Made by a program: the position numbers and the translations under genes. DNA of 64,000 bases from JAHDFB01 sp965658745 (GTDB taxonomy: Bacteria; Bacteroidota; Bacteroidia; Chitinophagales; Saprospiraceae): assembly GCA_965658745.1 (NCBI GenBank), contig CBFHTK010000010.1, positions 1 through 64,000 of the forward strand. The letters run 5' to 3'. Below are positions 25,142 through 35,500 of the stretch, in pieces. A model generated the notes under the pieces. That model was not told where the DNA came from, ran no database searches, and saw only the letters and a list, made by a program, of their open reading frames with translations. Position 1 is the first letter of the stretch, and every line of letters starts with the position of its first letter.

Positions 25142-25987
25142 TTATTCTTTACATCTATGATTAATTCCAAAAATATAATTTTCAACAACACTGATTTCTT
25201 CAGCTGTTTCACTACCGTCAAATCCACTGATCATGCTATCAGATAATTCTTTAGCCCGCTCAAGAAAGATTTTCGCACTTGGAATATATGACCAATGCCA
25301 TTTTTCTTCATTGTAGCCAGTTGGTCTTTTTACCCCTTTAGCAGTGTATGGTTGACAGAATCCGTACGTCACTGCATTCTTTCGTAACCATTCGTATTCC
25401 TTTAAACCCTTTCCCTTTTCAAAATAGCTGTTTTCAAATGCATTTAAATCAATATCAGTACCCCAGTGATGTCTTGAAGTCCCAGGCATTGAAGAATACT
25501 CTAGAATCTTTTTCGCTCGTACTAGCGGATTAGGAATCCATTCGGGCAAAGCACGACCCTCAACTTTAGTCTGTCCGTTCCACTTTCTTTCCCAAATCCC
25601 TTTCTGATAATCAAAATTACGTGTGGCAGAAATTATTTTCAATTCGACCCCGTCGCTGTTGGCGGCATTCCACATATTTTGAAAAGCCTCATAAGCATGA
25701 CTATACATTAATCTATCATCTCGATCAGCATATTTGGAGTCAATGATTACAAAGTCATCATGTTTGGATGGATCGAATTGACCCATGACTTCTTTTATTG
25801 TGATTTGTGTCATTTTCTCTGATTGTGGACTTCTACTTTGTTCATCAGATTTCTTGTCAACTTGCAACCTACTTTCTACTGCTGAAATAACATTTGCTGT
25901 CTCAACTGAAATCTTATTCTGAGAATCGCTGGATTTACATCCAAAAACTATAAAAACAAAAAGCAAGCTTACTAGGCTATATTTCAT
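25142..25987 (-). CDS. M15-family D-Ala-D-Ala carboxypeptidase-like lipoprotein
   Basis: A 281-residue predicted lipoprotein (lipobox FGC, Cys17) with an M15 (VanY/DacB) zinc peptidase domain. A linker of about 55 residues rich in Ser/Glu/Lys leads to the catalytic part: SATRNFDYQKGIW, the metal motif SRHHWGTDIDLN (HxxxxxxD) and the C-terminal EKWHWSYIP with the second His. It probably trims peptidoglycan peptides on the periplasmic side. Its start overlaps the upstream gene's stop by 4 bases (ATGA) and its end is 2 bases from the thioredoxin-like gene, so translation is coupled. Confidence 0.88.
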   Translation of the reverse strand: MKYSLVSLLFVFIVFGCKSSDSQNKISVETANVISAVESRLQVDKKSDEQSRSPQSEKMTQITIKEVMGQFDPSKHDDFVIIDSKYADRDDRLMYSHAYEAFQNMWNAANSDGVELKIISATRNFDYQKGIWERKWNGQTKVEGRALPEWIPNPLVRAKKILEYSSMPGTSRHHWGTDIDLNAFENSYFEKGKGLKEYEWLRKNAVTYGFCQPYTAKGVKRPTGYNEEKWHWSYIPSAKIFLERAKELSDSMISGFDGSETAEEISVVENYIFGINHRCKE

Positions 25988-27414
25988 GAAGGAGTATTTG
26001 AAGTAACTTTACTAGCAAGTCCGAAAAGCTTTTTGTCCTTGATAACCTCGACTAATTTATCGGGCACCATGGTTTTCCACTGATCAGATCCCTCTTGTAT
26101 CTTTTCGTAAACTTTGTAAGGATAAATATGAAGAAGGTCTGCATTATATCCTTCGATTTCTTCTATCTGGCGAGAATCAAGCAAATGCTGATACAAAAAC
26201 TTAATTCCTGCAGGAACAGGCAGATTTGCAGCTCTCAGTAAGCCACCATCATCTTCTTGCTTGGCTGGATAGACGTAAATCTTTATGTTCCTTGTAAATA
26301 ACTCGCCAAAAGCTACAAGAAGACGGCCATCACTATTATTGTAATACTTTTCATTGATAATTTCTAGTAACTCATGCGCACCAATAATCAAGCCTAGCCG
26401 CTTAATTTTATAGTCTTTTAGATAATTGATCAACATTTGATGATTCGAGCAATTGGAAATTATCACCGTATGTCCTAGCGCACAAAGTGTTTCGGTACGA
26501 TCCAAGAAATCCTGCTCATCCAATACATTGTGCTTCATCAAGTTGTCTAGCGTTAGCTCTGTCAGAATAAAACACTTTTCTGCTTCGACATGCTCTTCTT
26601 GAACAAATTGTTCAAAACCCGTCTTGATAACATCATTTGTAACTAAGGTTGGTGGTCGAAAATTACCTCGAACTACCATAACTGAATTTTTGTATAAAAA
26701 TTCAGAGGCATGCAGAGCCCTCTTATCAGAGCCGAAAATAGCAACATCTGTCAAACCAGATTTTACTAGATATAATGACAAAAGTCTATCGTCAAAATGA
26801 TCAAATTCAGGCCCATTCAAACGAATCATATCAATACTAATACGACCCGCTAATCCATCCATTAGTGAGACGACAAATTTCTCAATATCGTCAGCATAAT
26901 TATAACATGCATAGAGCATGTTTACGCCAAGAACACCAATTGCCTCTTGCTGAAGTTTGTTGTCATTATCAAGCATCTTCACATGCACAATAAGATCGTT
27001 TGGGTCTGTACATGGATTCAATTGGAAACGAATACCAAGCCAACCGTTTCCTTTTATCGTCTTCTGATAATTTATTGCAGCAACCGTATCAGCAAAAACA
27101 AAAAATGTCGTATCTAATCTGCAAGTTGAAAGTCGTTCATCCAAAAGATTATACTCATGATCCAACATGGTATAGACTCGACTTTCACAAACATACCTTC
27201 CCGATTCTTCAACTCCATATATCTGATCAGAATAAATCTTGTCATATGCTGACATCGTTTTGGCTATCGTGCCAGCTGCAGCGCCCACTTGAAAGAAATT
27301 TCTTGCAACTTCTTGCCCAGCTCCGATTTCCGCAAAGGTCCCATAAATTCTGGGGTCAAGATTAATCTCAAGTGCTTTTTGTTCCGTCTTTTTGATATGC
27401 GGATCTGTGTTCAT
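25984..27414 (-). CDS. Conserved Bacteroidota protein, function unknown (about 476 residues)
   Basis: I recognise this as a widespread Bacteroidota family that I recall being labelled variously as nicotinate-nucleotide adenylyltransferase or TonB receptor; neither label fits what is seen here, as there is no HxGH nucleotidyl motif and no signal peptide or barrel. The ATG at 27414 gives 476 residues; 43 open codons upstream lack family-like sequence. The N-terminal block is striking: DPRIYGTFAEIGAGQEVAR, then AAAGTIAKTMSAYDK and YVCESRVYTMLDHE. The rest is an alpha/beta protein with ISNCSNHQMLINYL and a conserved IYPYKVYEKI. First gene of the operon with M15 and the thioredoxin-like gene. Confidence 0.75.
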   Translation of the reverse strand: MNTDPHIKKTEQKALEINLDPRIYGTFAEIGAGQEVARNFFQVGAAAGTIAKTMSAYDKIYSDQIYGVEESGRYVCESRVYTMLDHEYNLLDERLSTCRLDTTFFVFADTVAAINYQKTIKGNGWLGIRFQLNPCTDPNDLIVHVKMLDNDNKLQQEAIGVLGVNMLYACYNYADDIEKFVVSLMDGLAGRISIDMIRLNGPEFDHFDDRLLSLYLVKSGLTDVAIFGSDKRALHASEFLYKNSVMVVRGNFRPPTLVTNDVIKTGFEQFVQEEHVEAEKCFILTELTLDNLMKHNVLDEQDFLDRTETLCALGHTVIISNCSNHQMLINYLKDYKIKRLGLIIGAHELLEIINEKYYNNSDGRLLVAFGELFTRNIKIYVYPAKQEDDGGLLRAANLPVPAGIKFLYQHLLDSRQIEEIEGYNADLLHIYPYKVYEKIQEGSDQWKTMVPDKLVEVIKDKKLFGLASKVTSNTPS

Positions 27415-27608
27415 AAATTGTGTATCCTCTATTTTACATGCACCATCTAAAATATCGATAGATCGATGACAATCATTTTTATACTTAAGCTTTATGTAGG
27501 CTGAGCTTACTATGCCTTTCGGCAGTAATGAAGTGAGTAGCAAAATGTTCTTCTCAATCTATTTATCAGACTTTGGGCTTGACCCAATGAATGCGGATCT
27601 TTCAATTC

Positions 27609-28823
27609 CTACTTAAATGCATTCAATCCTGTAACATCCATACCAGTAATCAACAAGTGAATATCGTGTGTACCCTCATATGTTAGTACAGTCTCTAGAT
27701 TCATCATGTGACGCATGATAGGATATTCATTGGTAATACCCATTCCACCATGTATTTGTCTAGCTTCTCTTGCTATCTCAAGCGCCATGTGGACATTATT
27801 TCTCTTCGCCATTGAAATCTGGGCAGGTGTTGCTTTCCCATCATTTGCTAATGTTCCAAGCCTCCAAGCGAGTAATTGTGCTTTTGTGATCTCAGTGATC
27901 ATTTCAGCCAACTTCTTTTGAGTCAACTGAAATCCACCGATAGGCTTTCCAAATTGCTCACGTTCAAGTGAATATCTAAGAGCTGAATCATAACAATCCA
28001 ATGCTGCACCAATTGCTCCCCATGCAATTCCATAACGAGCTTTGCTCAAGCAAGATAAAGGCCCTTTAAGTCCTTTTACGTTGGGCAGAATATTAGCTTT
28101 AGGGACTCGAACATCTTCGAAAACTAATTCACCAGTGATCGATGCTCTCAACGACCATTTTCCATGAATTTCAGGTGCGGAAAACCCTTCCATACCCTTT
28201 TCAACTATGACGCCTCGAATAGCTCCTTCTTCGTCTTTTGCCCATACAACTGCAATATCTGCTACAGGTGAATTTGTAATCCACATTTTGGCACCATTTA
28301 AAATGACATGATCCCCATCATCTTTGATGTTGGTCACCATTCCACTAGGATTACTACCGTGATCAGGTTCTGTCAAACCAAAACATCCTATGAATTCTCC
28401 TGAACCCAGTTTTGGTAGATATTTTCTCTTTTGTTCTTCAGAACCAAATCGATAAATAGGATACATTACAAGCGATCCTTGAACTGATGCCATTGATCTC
28501 ACACCAGAATCTCCCCTTTCAAGCTCTTGCATGATGACGCCATAAGCGATCTCATCCATACCTCCTCCTCCATACTCTTCAGGAATAGACGGGCCGAAAG
28601 CTCCGATATCAGCTAATCCCTTAAATAGGTGATGAGGACATTCAGCCCGATTACTATAATCTTCAATTATTGGAGATACTTCCTTTTTAACCCAATCTCT
28701 TACAGCATCTCTTGCCAATAAGTGATCTTCCGATAAAAGAGCATCTACGCCGTAATAGTCGTGACCTTGATATTGATCTGTTTTTTGGGATATATGTTTC
28801 GTTGCAGTTACTGTCTGATTCAT
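27609..28823 (-). CDS. gcdH: Acyl-CoA dehydrogenase, glutaryl-CoA-dehydrogenase-like
   Basis: A 404-residue FAD flavoprotein of the acyl-CoA dehydrogenase family. The FAD-binding stretch CFGLTEPDHGSNPSGM and WITNSPVADIAVVWA are typical, and the catalytic base is Glu383 in LTYEGTHDIHLL, at the position used by the glutaryl-CoA subgroup. Overall sequence and length match GcdH better than straight-chain enzymes, which supports oxidation and decarboxylation of glutaryl-CoA from lysine/tryptophan breakdown to crotonyl-CoA. It is a single gene upstream of the 476-residue family gene, with a 194-base gap. Confidence 0.88.
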   Translation of the reverse strand: MNQTVTATKHISQKTDQYQGHDYYGVDALLSEDHLLARDAVRDWVKKEVSPIIEDYSNRAECPHHLFKGLADIGAFGPSIPEEYGGGGMDEIAYGVIMQELERGDSGVRSMASVQGSLVMYPIYRFGSEEQKRKYLPKLGSGEFIGCFGLTEPDHGSNPSGMVTNIKDDGDHVILNGAKMWITNSPVADIAVVWAKDEEGAIRGVIVEKGMEGFSAPEIHGKWSLRASITGELVFEDVRVPKANILPNVKGLKGPLSCLSKARYGIAWGAIGAALDCYDSALRYSLEREQFGKPIGGFQLTQKKLAEMITEITKAQLLAWRLGTLANDGKATPAQISMAKRNNVHMALEIAREARQIHGGMGITNEYPIMRHMMNLETVLTYEGTHDIHLLITGMDVTGLNAFK

Positions 28824-28838
28824 TTGTTAGGTTTTTTG

Positions 28839-28846
28839 CAAAAGTA
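28839..28846 (-). promoter_or_regulatory. Candidate -7 element for the acyl-CoA dehydrogenase gene
   Basis: TACTTTTG on the minus strand, 15 bases before the ATG. It matches TAnnTTTG, but no TTTG -33 is visible. Confidence 0.35.
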
Positions 28847-29008
28847 ATAAAAGCCTTCTCTGATATAGCTAATTTAACAATGAAAAAACGATCAAACTGT
28901 AGGTAAGATTGTACTATTTCTACCAAAAGCAGGACGATCGTCAAAACTTTCATATTCATTAAACATGCTAACCGTAATATGGTTAAATGAGGAGTCTTCA
29001 AAAAATAC

Positions 29009-29041
29009 CTTGTGGTCATTATATATAATTCCTTATTTTTG
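29009..29041 (+). promoter_or_regulatory. Promoter of the fabF operon
   Basis: CTTG (29009-29012) then a 21-base spacer and TATTTTTG (29034-29041), a good TAnnTTTG match. The ATG is 23 bases downstream. It shows that fabF is transcribed here on its own rather than from an acpP promoter. Confidence 0.5.
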
Positions 29042-29064
29042 CTGACTTATACTAATTAAGATTT

Positions 29065-30309
29065 ATGAAAAGAGTAGTTGTTACGGGATTAGGAGCGCTT
29101 ACGCCGATTGGAAATGATGTTGAAACATACCGAGCTGGATTGAAATCCGGGGCTAGCGGAGCTAATATGATTACACACTTTGATGCATCGCAATTCAAAA
29201 CGCGATTCGCATGTGAAATAAAGGATTTTGAACCAGGAAACTACGTTGATCGAAAAGAAATGCGTCGGATGGACCCCTTTTGTCAATATGCTATGTACAC
29301 AGCTGGTCAAGCAATTGAAGACTCTGGTATTGATGTTGAAAATCTAGAAGATCCATATCGTGCAGGTGTTATCTGGGCAAGTGGTATTGGAGGATTCTAT
29401 ACCATGGAAACAGAAATAGATGAGGAAGCTCGCAGAGATGGGCCTCCACGCTATTCTCCTTTTTTGATCCCAAAACTAATTTCAGATATTGCCCCTGGTC
29501 ATATCTCTATGAAATTTGGCTTCAAAGGCGTTAATTACGGAACTGTTTCTGCCTGTGCATCATCCAATCACTCAATTGGAAATGCTGTCGACTATATAAG
29601 AATGGGGAAAGCTGATGTCATTATCACAGGTGGATCAGAAGCTGCAGTCACGAAAGCTGGCGTAGGAGGGTTTTCTTCTATGAAAGCAATGAGTGAACGA
29701 AACGATGATTGCACTACCGCTTCTAGACCTTTCGATTTGGATCGAGATGGTTTTGTTTTAGGTGAAGGTGCAGGTGCCTTAATACTTGAGGAGTACGAAC
29801 ACGCGAAAAGAAGAGGAGCAAAAATATACGCTGAAGTTGTTGCTGTAGCTTATACAGCTGATGCATATCACATGACAGCTCCACATCCAGAAGGCCTATC
29901 AGTTGCAAAAGTCATGGAACTTGCCTTGGCTGAAGCTGGAATGACACCTGAAGACATTGACTATATAAATGTGCACGGAACTTCTACACCTCTAGGAGAT
30001 ATAGCAGAGGTTAAGGCCATACAAAAAGTCTTTGGAGAGTCAGTTTATGACCTAAATATTAGTTCTACAAAATCTATGACGGGGCATCTACTTGGAGCAG
30101 CAGGAGCAGTAGAAGCAATTGCTGGTATCTGTGCGCTACAAGATCAATTTGTTCCTCCTACGATCAACCATTTTACGGATGATCCTGCATTTGATGAAAA
30201 AATCAACTTTACGTTTAATGAGGCTCAAGACCGCAAGGTAAGAGCAGTCTTGAGTAATACCTTTGGATTTGGAGGGCACAATGCCTCTCTAATCTTCAAG
30301 AACTTGTAA
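29065..30309 (+). CDS. fabF: Beta-ketoacyl-ACP synthase II
   Basis: Elongating condensing enzyme of type II fatty-acid synthesis (acyl-ACP + malonyl-ACP to 3-ketoacyl-ACP), 414 residues with the duplicated thiolase fold. The triad is complete: Cys164 in VSACASSNHSIG, His in INVHGTSTPLGD (about 304) and His in MTGHLLGAAGAVE (about 341). The Gly-rich C-terminal GFGGHNASLIF is present. It is followed by rnc (15 bases). The usual acpP-fabF-rnc order is broken here because acpP lies about 10 kb away. Confidence 0.96.
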   Translation: MKRVVVTGLGALTPIGNDVETYRAGLKSGASGANMITHFDASQFKTRFACEIKDFEPGNYVDRKEMRRMDPFCQYAMYTAGQAIEDSGIDVENLEDPYRAGVIWASGIGGFYTMETEIDEEARRDGPPRYSPFLIPKLISDIAPGHISMKFGFKGVNYGTVSACASSNHSIGNAVDYIRMGKADVIITGGSEAAVTKAGVGGFSSMKAMSERNDDCTTASRPFDLDRDGFVLGEGAGALILEEYEHAKRRGAKIYAEVVAVAYTADAYHMTAPHPEGLSVAKVMELALAEAGMTPEDIDYINVHGTSTPLGDIAEVKAIQKVFGESVYDLNISSTKSMTGHLLGAAGAVEAIAGICALQDQFVPPTINHFTDDPAFDEKINFTFNEAQDRKVRAVLSNTFGFGGHNASLIFKNL

Positions 30310-30324
30310 TCGTAAGAGTACCAT

Positions 30325-31068
30325 ATGTTTAATAAGATAAGGAGGTTCTATAATTTTTATATTTCACCAGACAAACAACTGGCTAGAAAGATAAGCCAAG
30401 TTGTTGGTATTACTCCGGCAAGACTTCATCTCTACAAATTAGCTTTTTGGCATAAATCGATGAATGGTGAAGGTATCAAAAGTGGTAACAATGAGCGTCT
30501 AGAATTTTTAGGTGATGCTATTCTTTCTACTATAGTCGCTGATTACTTGTACAAAAAATATCCTACGAAGAACGAAGGTTTCATGACCAAAATGAGATCT
30601 AAGATCGTCAAAAGAAAATCACTAAATGACATTGCTGCCAAAATGGGTCTAGACCTCATCCTCATCGATTATTCGATGGGTAAAATGTCATCGACCATGT
30701 TGGGAAATGCTCTAGAAGCTTTAATCGGAGCCATCTATCTAGAATGTGGTTATGATGAAACCAAAAAGTATGTAATCACGCATATCATGCGAAAGTATTT
30801 GGACATTCATAAGCTAGAAGAAAAAGATGATAATTTCAAAAGCAGACTTCTTGAATGGTGCCAAAAAAACAATAAATCCGTCGACTACCAGATGGTAGAA
30901 AAGTTCAAATATGAAAAACGCGATCGATTTCGTATTGCAGTACTTATTGACGGAGAGCATATGGGACAAGCTGAAGATTACAATAAAAAGGCTGCTGAGC
31001 AATCGGCATCAAAATTTGCGATTTTCAAACTTGGATTTGATCAAGAAGAATCTCAACAACGTAGCTAA
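30325..31068 (+). CDS. rnc: Ribonuclease III
   Basis: Double-strand-specific endoribonuclease that processes rRNA and mRNA (cytoplasm, Mg2+). At 247 residues it has the N-terminal RNase III domain with the signature NERLEFLGDAIL and the catalytic ENALEALIGAIYLE (split as GNALEALIGAIYLE), followed by a double-stranded-RNA-binding domain (about 170-240) that ends in KKAAEQSASKFAI. A short basic/aromatic N-terminal extension precedes the nuclease domain, as in other Bacteroidota. In operon with fabF and, probably, the membrane protein downstream (12-base gap). Confidence 0.95.
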   Translation: MFNKIRRFYNFYISPDKQLARKISQVVGITPARLHLYKLAFWHKSMNGEGIKSGNNERLEFLGDAILSTIVADYLYKKYPTKNEGFMTKMRSKIVKRKSLNDIAAKMGLDLILIDYSMGKMSSTMLGNALEALIGAIYLECGYDETKKYVITHIMRKYLDIHKLEEKDDNFKSRLLEWCQKNNKSVDYQMVEKFKYEKRDRFRIAVLIDGEHMGQAEDYNKKAAEQSASKFAIFKLGFDQEESQQRS

Positions 31069-31080
31069 AATTCGGAGAAC

Positions 31081-32307
31081 ATGGATTCACTGACTCAAAT
31101 AGTACTTGGTGCTTCCATGGGTGAAGCTGTAGCAGGTAAAAAGATTGGTAATCGAGCTATGGTTTGGGGCGCGATTGCAGGTACAATTCCAGATTTAGAC
31201 GTATTTGGCGGTGTTTTTGGCATGTCTCCTGAAGATAGTCTTGCCTTTCATCGCGGTATTTCACATTCGATTTTCTTTGCCGTTCTAGCGCCTCTATTAC
31301 TTGCACTTTATGCCCATTGGTTCTATAAAAATCAACATCATAAATCAAATGGTCTTAAGTGGTCAACCACAATTGCGGGAATCCTTTTTATGATTTTTTG
31401 CGGAGCCATTATCAATTTTATCCCATACGTTGCAACTCAAAGTATTTCCTTTGTGACCCTCGCAATCGCACTCGGATTGATTGCGTTTCTGTCTTATCGT
31501 CTCATTACTCGGTACACTAATCAAGAACAAGAGTATGTAGACATGCCTTATTGGAGATGGTATTTGCTCTTTTTTGTAGCAATATTGACACATCCGATTC
31601 TAGATTGCTGTACAGGCTATGGTACTCAACTTTTCCAACCTTTTTCAGATGTTCGACTTGCATGGAACAATATCTCTGTGGCAGATCCTCTTTACACACT
31701 TCCATTCTTAGTTCTACTCATAATTGCGGCAACACGCAAAAAATCAAATAAGTGGAGAAGCTATCTTAATTATGCTGCTTTTGGTTGGAGCATGGTTTAC
31801 ATGATGTGGACCGTTAGAAATAAGCAAATCGTTGATCAAATGTTTGAAGATAGTTTGCAAAAATCTTCCATTGAGTATTCTAGGTGTATGACCACTCCAA
31901 GTATATTGAACAATGTTCTATGGCATTGCATAGCGGAAGGCGATGATGAGTATTATGATGGTTATTATTCATTACTAGATAAAGAACCCAAGGTCGAGTT
32001 GCAAACAATTAAAAAGAATCACGAACTTATCAGCAATTACGATGATAAACGCGTAAAGACTTTAGTCTGGTTTAGTAACGGTTACTACAATGTGATGGAA
32101 GCTGGGGGCGACACCTTACAAGTCAATGACCTTAGGTATGGTGCTCAGATAGGATTGTCCAACGACGATCCTGACGCCTATATTTTTCCATTTAAGATAT
32201 ATCCTCGAGGAACTGCGTATGTCTTGAAAGAAGGTCAGGGAGGACCTCCGCCTGGAGGTATGGATGAGTTCTGGAATACGCTATGGACGAGAGTTGCGGG
32301 CATATAA
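31081..32307 (+). CDS. Membrane-bound metal-dependent hydrolase (YdjM/DUF457 type)
   Basis: A 408-residue inner-membrane protein of the LexA-regulated, membrane-bound metal-dependent hydrolase family. The start MDSLTQIVLGASMGEAV and the metal motif TIPDLDVFGG with FHRGISHS are diagnostic, and the second ligand set is THPILDCCTGYGTQ. About four to five hydrophobic helices fill residues 60-250. The C-terminal third (from about 270) is soluble, with KVELQTIKKNHELI and a final Gly/Pro-rich GQGGPPPGGMDEF. The substrate is unknown. Last gene of the fabF-rnc unit, before a terminator. Confidence 0.85.
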   Translation: MDSLTQIVLGASMGEAVAGKKIGNRAMVWGAIAGTIPDLDVFGGVFGMSPEDSLAFHRGISHSIFFAVLAPLLLALYAHWFYKNQHHKSNGLKWSTTIAGILFMIFCGAIINFIPYVATQSISFVTLAIALGLIAFLSYRLITRYTNQEQEYVDMPYWRWYLLFFVAILTHPILDCCTGYGTQLFQPFSDVRLAWNNISVADPLYTLPFLVLLIIAATRKKSNKWRSYLNYAAFGWSMVYMMWTVRNKQIVDQMFEDSLQKSSIEYSRCMTTPSILNNVLWHCIAEGDDEYYDGYYSLLDKEPKVELQTIKKNHELISNYDDKRVKTLVWFSNGYYNVMEAGGDTLQVNDLRYGAQIGLSNDDPDAYIFPFKIYPRGTAYVLKEGQGGPPPGGMDEFWNTLWTRVAGI

Positions 32308-32308
32308 A

Positions 32309-32340
32309 AAAAGTGTCCTGGATAACTCCAAGACACTTTC
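32309..32340. terminator. Terminator after the fabF operon
   Basis: Stem AAGTGTC.TGG paired with CCA.GACACTT around ATAACT, one C-A mismatch, followed by TTTC. Just 1 base after the hydrolase stop. Confidence 0.7.
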
Positions 32341-32372
32341 GCTTATATTGGTTAGTTTAAGTTAATTCTTTG

Positions 32373-32498
32373 CTAAGCTCGTTCTCGCACAACATAAGTA
32401 AACCCATCAGCTAATCGAATTTTCTTAATTCGTATAGGTGATAGTGATGCATCCCGACGGCTTAGTCTATCAAGGATGAACATCAATCTTTTTCGCAT
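32373..32498 (-). CDS. Possible 41-residue basic protein
   Basis: An ATG-started open frame of 41 codons in the gap between the fabF operon terminator and the adhesin gene, just downstream of the adhesin stop (34 bases). The product is short and very basic (11 Arg, 3 Lys), for example SRRDASLSPIRIKKIRLADG, with no hydrophobic segment. I see no clear ribosome-binding site. It may be chance, but the gap is otherwise empty and the adhesin transcript would read into it. Confidence 0.25.
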   Translation of the reverse strand: MRKRLMFILDRLSRRDASLSPIRIKKIRLADGFTYVVRERA

Positions 32499-32532
32499 TG
32501 TAAGTGGACTCTTATCTAACCAAATCAGGTTT

Positions 32533-35500
32533 TTAGCGGATTAATGTAACATCTCCAGTAAAGATTTGATAACTGTCATCTATAAATACAACTTTAGCTA
32601 AATAAGTATATACTCCAAGACTGGCTTCTTTTTCATTAAATTTTCCATCCCAAGACGAATTTGGGTCATTTGGATTCAAGTTTTGACCAAAAAACACTTG
32701 ATTTCCCCAACGATCAAAAATCTGCAAGGATTCGATTTGTTGAATTTGACTGTCTGAGGCGAACACCGTAAAGAAATCATTGATTCCATCTCTATTTGGT
32801 GAAAAGATATTCGGGATAAAAATTTCTACATCTTCGACTCTAATCTGGATCGTAGCAGAAACAACACATCCATTTACGTCTGTAATCGTTATGCTGTATG
32901 AATTATTTGATGAGCCAGTTATAACAGGATTTAAGCAAGTGCTGCAATCTAGGTTTTCTGAAGGTGTCCATACGATTTGGGCGATTTGACTTTCGTCAAT
33001 ATTGGTTTCTACCTCGATTTGAAATTCTACACCTATGTCAAGAGTGATTTGATTGGCTAAAGTCACATACAATTCTTCAAATTCATTCAATTCAAATTCT
33101 TCACTAAATTCACAGCCATTAATATCCTGGATATACACAGTGTGAGTTCCAGGCTCTAACTGATCAAAAAAGACTGCGGTGGTGAAATTGTCGTTTTGAT
33201 CGACTGCATATTGGTATGGTTCTGTTCCTCCAATAATGGTTGTAATTTCTATGGATCCAAAATCAGGAAAAAGACAATCTGCTTCGGTAATACTATATTC
33301 TATTGTATTAGGACCTTCAATCTGATTAATTTCAATAAAGGAAGAATACATGCAGCCATTTTGCGGGTTAGCAGTCGTCAATAGATATGTACCGGGTTCA
33401 TCTACGGTTATATTCGAGTTAGCACTTGTAAAATTATTTGGTCCTTCCCATTCGTACGTCCAATCTGCCTCTCCATTCAATACAAATATATTTGTATTAC
33501 TACTGGTACATGGTATGTCTTCACCTTCCAGTGAAAATAATGGAGTAATAGTATCTATGGTTACTTCCAAGGATTGGCTAGTTTCGCAACCGTCTGCATT
33601 TAGCAGACTGAGTGAATAAGTACCTGCTTCATCGATGACAGGATTTGATTCGGAAGAGGTGAAATTATTTGGTCCTTGCCATTCTATACTTACCTCGGAA
33701 TTGTCACTGGAATAGTTGAGAGGCAAAGATGGATTATTACAGTCTAGCAAAACATCGAAAACTTCAAACACTGGTGCAGAAGTATCTGCAGTAACTTCGA
33801 TGAACTCTATTGTTTTACAGCCATTAAGACCTGTTACGGTTATCGTGTATTCTCCTGGATCAGTAATAGAGGGATTTGTGATGGAAGAGCTAAATCCATT
33901 CGGTCCTTCCCAATCTATCATCCCATTTGGACTCAATACTTCAACTTGCAATTCACCTGTAGGGCTTTGGCAATTAATAGAGTCTACAAGGCTTACCAGA
34001 ATTTCAGGAGGTATTGAGTCCTGTAGGATTTGGATTGAATCTATAGTTGTACAAGAATTATCTCCAGTAATGCTTACTAAATAAATGCCACCCTCATTCA
34101 CGATTGGATTGTTCAAACTTGAATTAAAACCATTTGGGCCCGCCCATTCGTAGGTATAATCCAGGGAATCCATCATATTGAGTATGGCGGTACTTTCGAC
34201 AGTACAATTTAGAAGATCAGCCTCCAGCATTGATTGAGGAAGGAGTGTGTCCACCTCAATTGTAATAGACTGAGAAGCAATGCAACCATTACTCGACGTA
34301 ATATTAATAAAATATTGCCCTGCCTGATTTGTTATGGTGTCGTTATTACTGGATGAAAAGCCATTCGGCCCTTCCCAGGTATAAACAACAGTAGTGTCAG
34401 GTGAATTTGCTATCAGGTTGGCATTTAGGTTGGTGCAATTAATATCGTTATACGCTAGTGTTAGCTCCGGCACAACTGTATCATTGAAAACTTCAATGAA
34501 TGAGGAGTCTTGACAGGTATTGATGCCCGTGGCAATTACCTGATAGATACCTGGTTCAAATACGGTGGGGTTGTCACTATTTGAAGTGAACCCATTTGGT
34601 CCTTCCCAAGAGAATTGCAGGGTTGAATCAGAATATGTGTTTTGAATCTGTACATTTCCACTTAGGCAGGAAATTGTATCAACTTCGAGACCAAAGACCG
34701 GCAGATTAGTGCTTTCAATTAATACTAAAGAATCGATTACTACACAACCATTCAGAGCGGTGGCTGTGAGGATGTACGTACCGGCTTCATCTACAAGCGG
34801 TATGGAATCTGAGCTTGAAAATCCATTGGGGCCTTGCCATGAAAAGCTCAATGAATCACCAGAGCTGACTAAATTTAGCGGGAGTTCACTTGTAGTGCAA
34901 TTCAATGTATCATTTTCCAGCTGAACTTGAGGAACGTTTTCATCGGAAAATACTTCAACGTCGATAGAATTAGTGCATCCATTTTCCGCAGTAACCTCTA
35001 AAGTATACGTGCCTGATATGGAAGCATCTGGATACTGTTCGTTGGAATTAAATCCATTAGGTCCTGTCCAAAAGTAGCTCACTTCTTCATCTGAATCCCC
35101 AAAGAGTTGAATGGATGGAGTATTACAAGATAATGTGTCCCCATTTGCATAGATACTTGGCATTTCAATATCAATGTTCACTAATGCCGTATCGGAGGAA
35201 AGGCATCCAGCAGCAGTAACAAGGGTTAATTCATATATTCCGGGATTATTAATCATTGGAGATTGTTCCGTTGAGAAAAATCCATTTGGTCCTGTCCATT
35301 CATATTCCACACCAGGAAGGTCACTTTCGCCCGTTATCTGAATAATAACATTGTTGCAATTCAAAGAACCTCCTGTAGCTGTAGGAGTGGCAATTTCAAG
35401 ATCACCTATCACAGTGACTATATCTGTACTAAAACATCCGTTCCCACTGTCAAAAACCAATATAATATAATCACCAGCCTCTGAAACAACTGGGTTTTGC

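Noticed and set aside
25984..27543. Nicotinate-nucleotide adenylyltransferase or TonB receptor for the 476-residue protein
   Set aside because: I recall these labels being used for the family, but there is no nucleotidyltransferase HxGH motif, no signal peptide and no beta-barrel pattern.
33350..34084. Two long plus-strand frames opposite the adhesin repeats
   Set aside because: They mirror the repeated Ser/Pro/Gly-rich codons of the adhesin on the other strand; no signal, domain or start site supports them.
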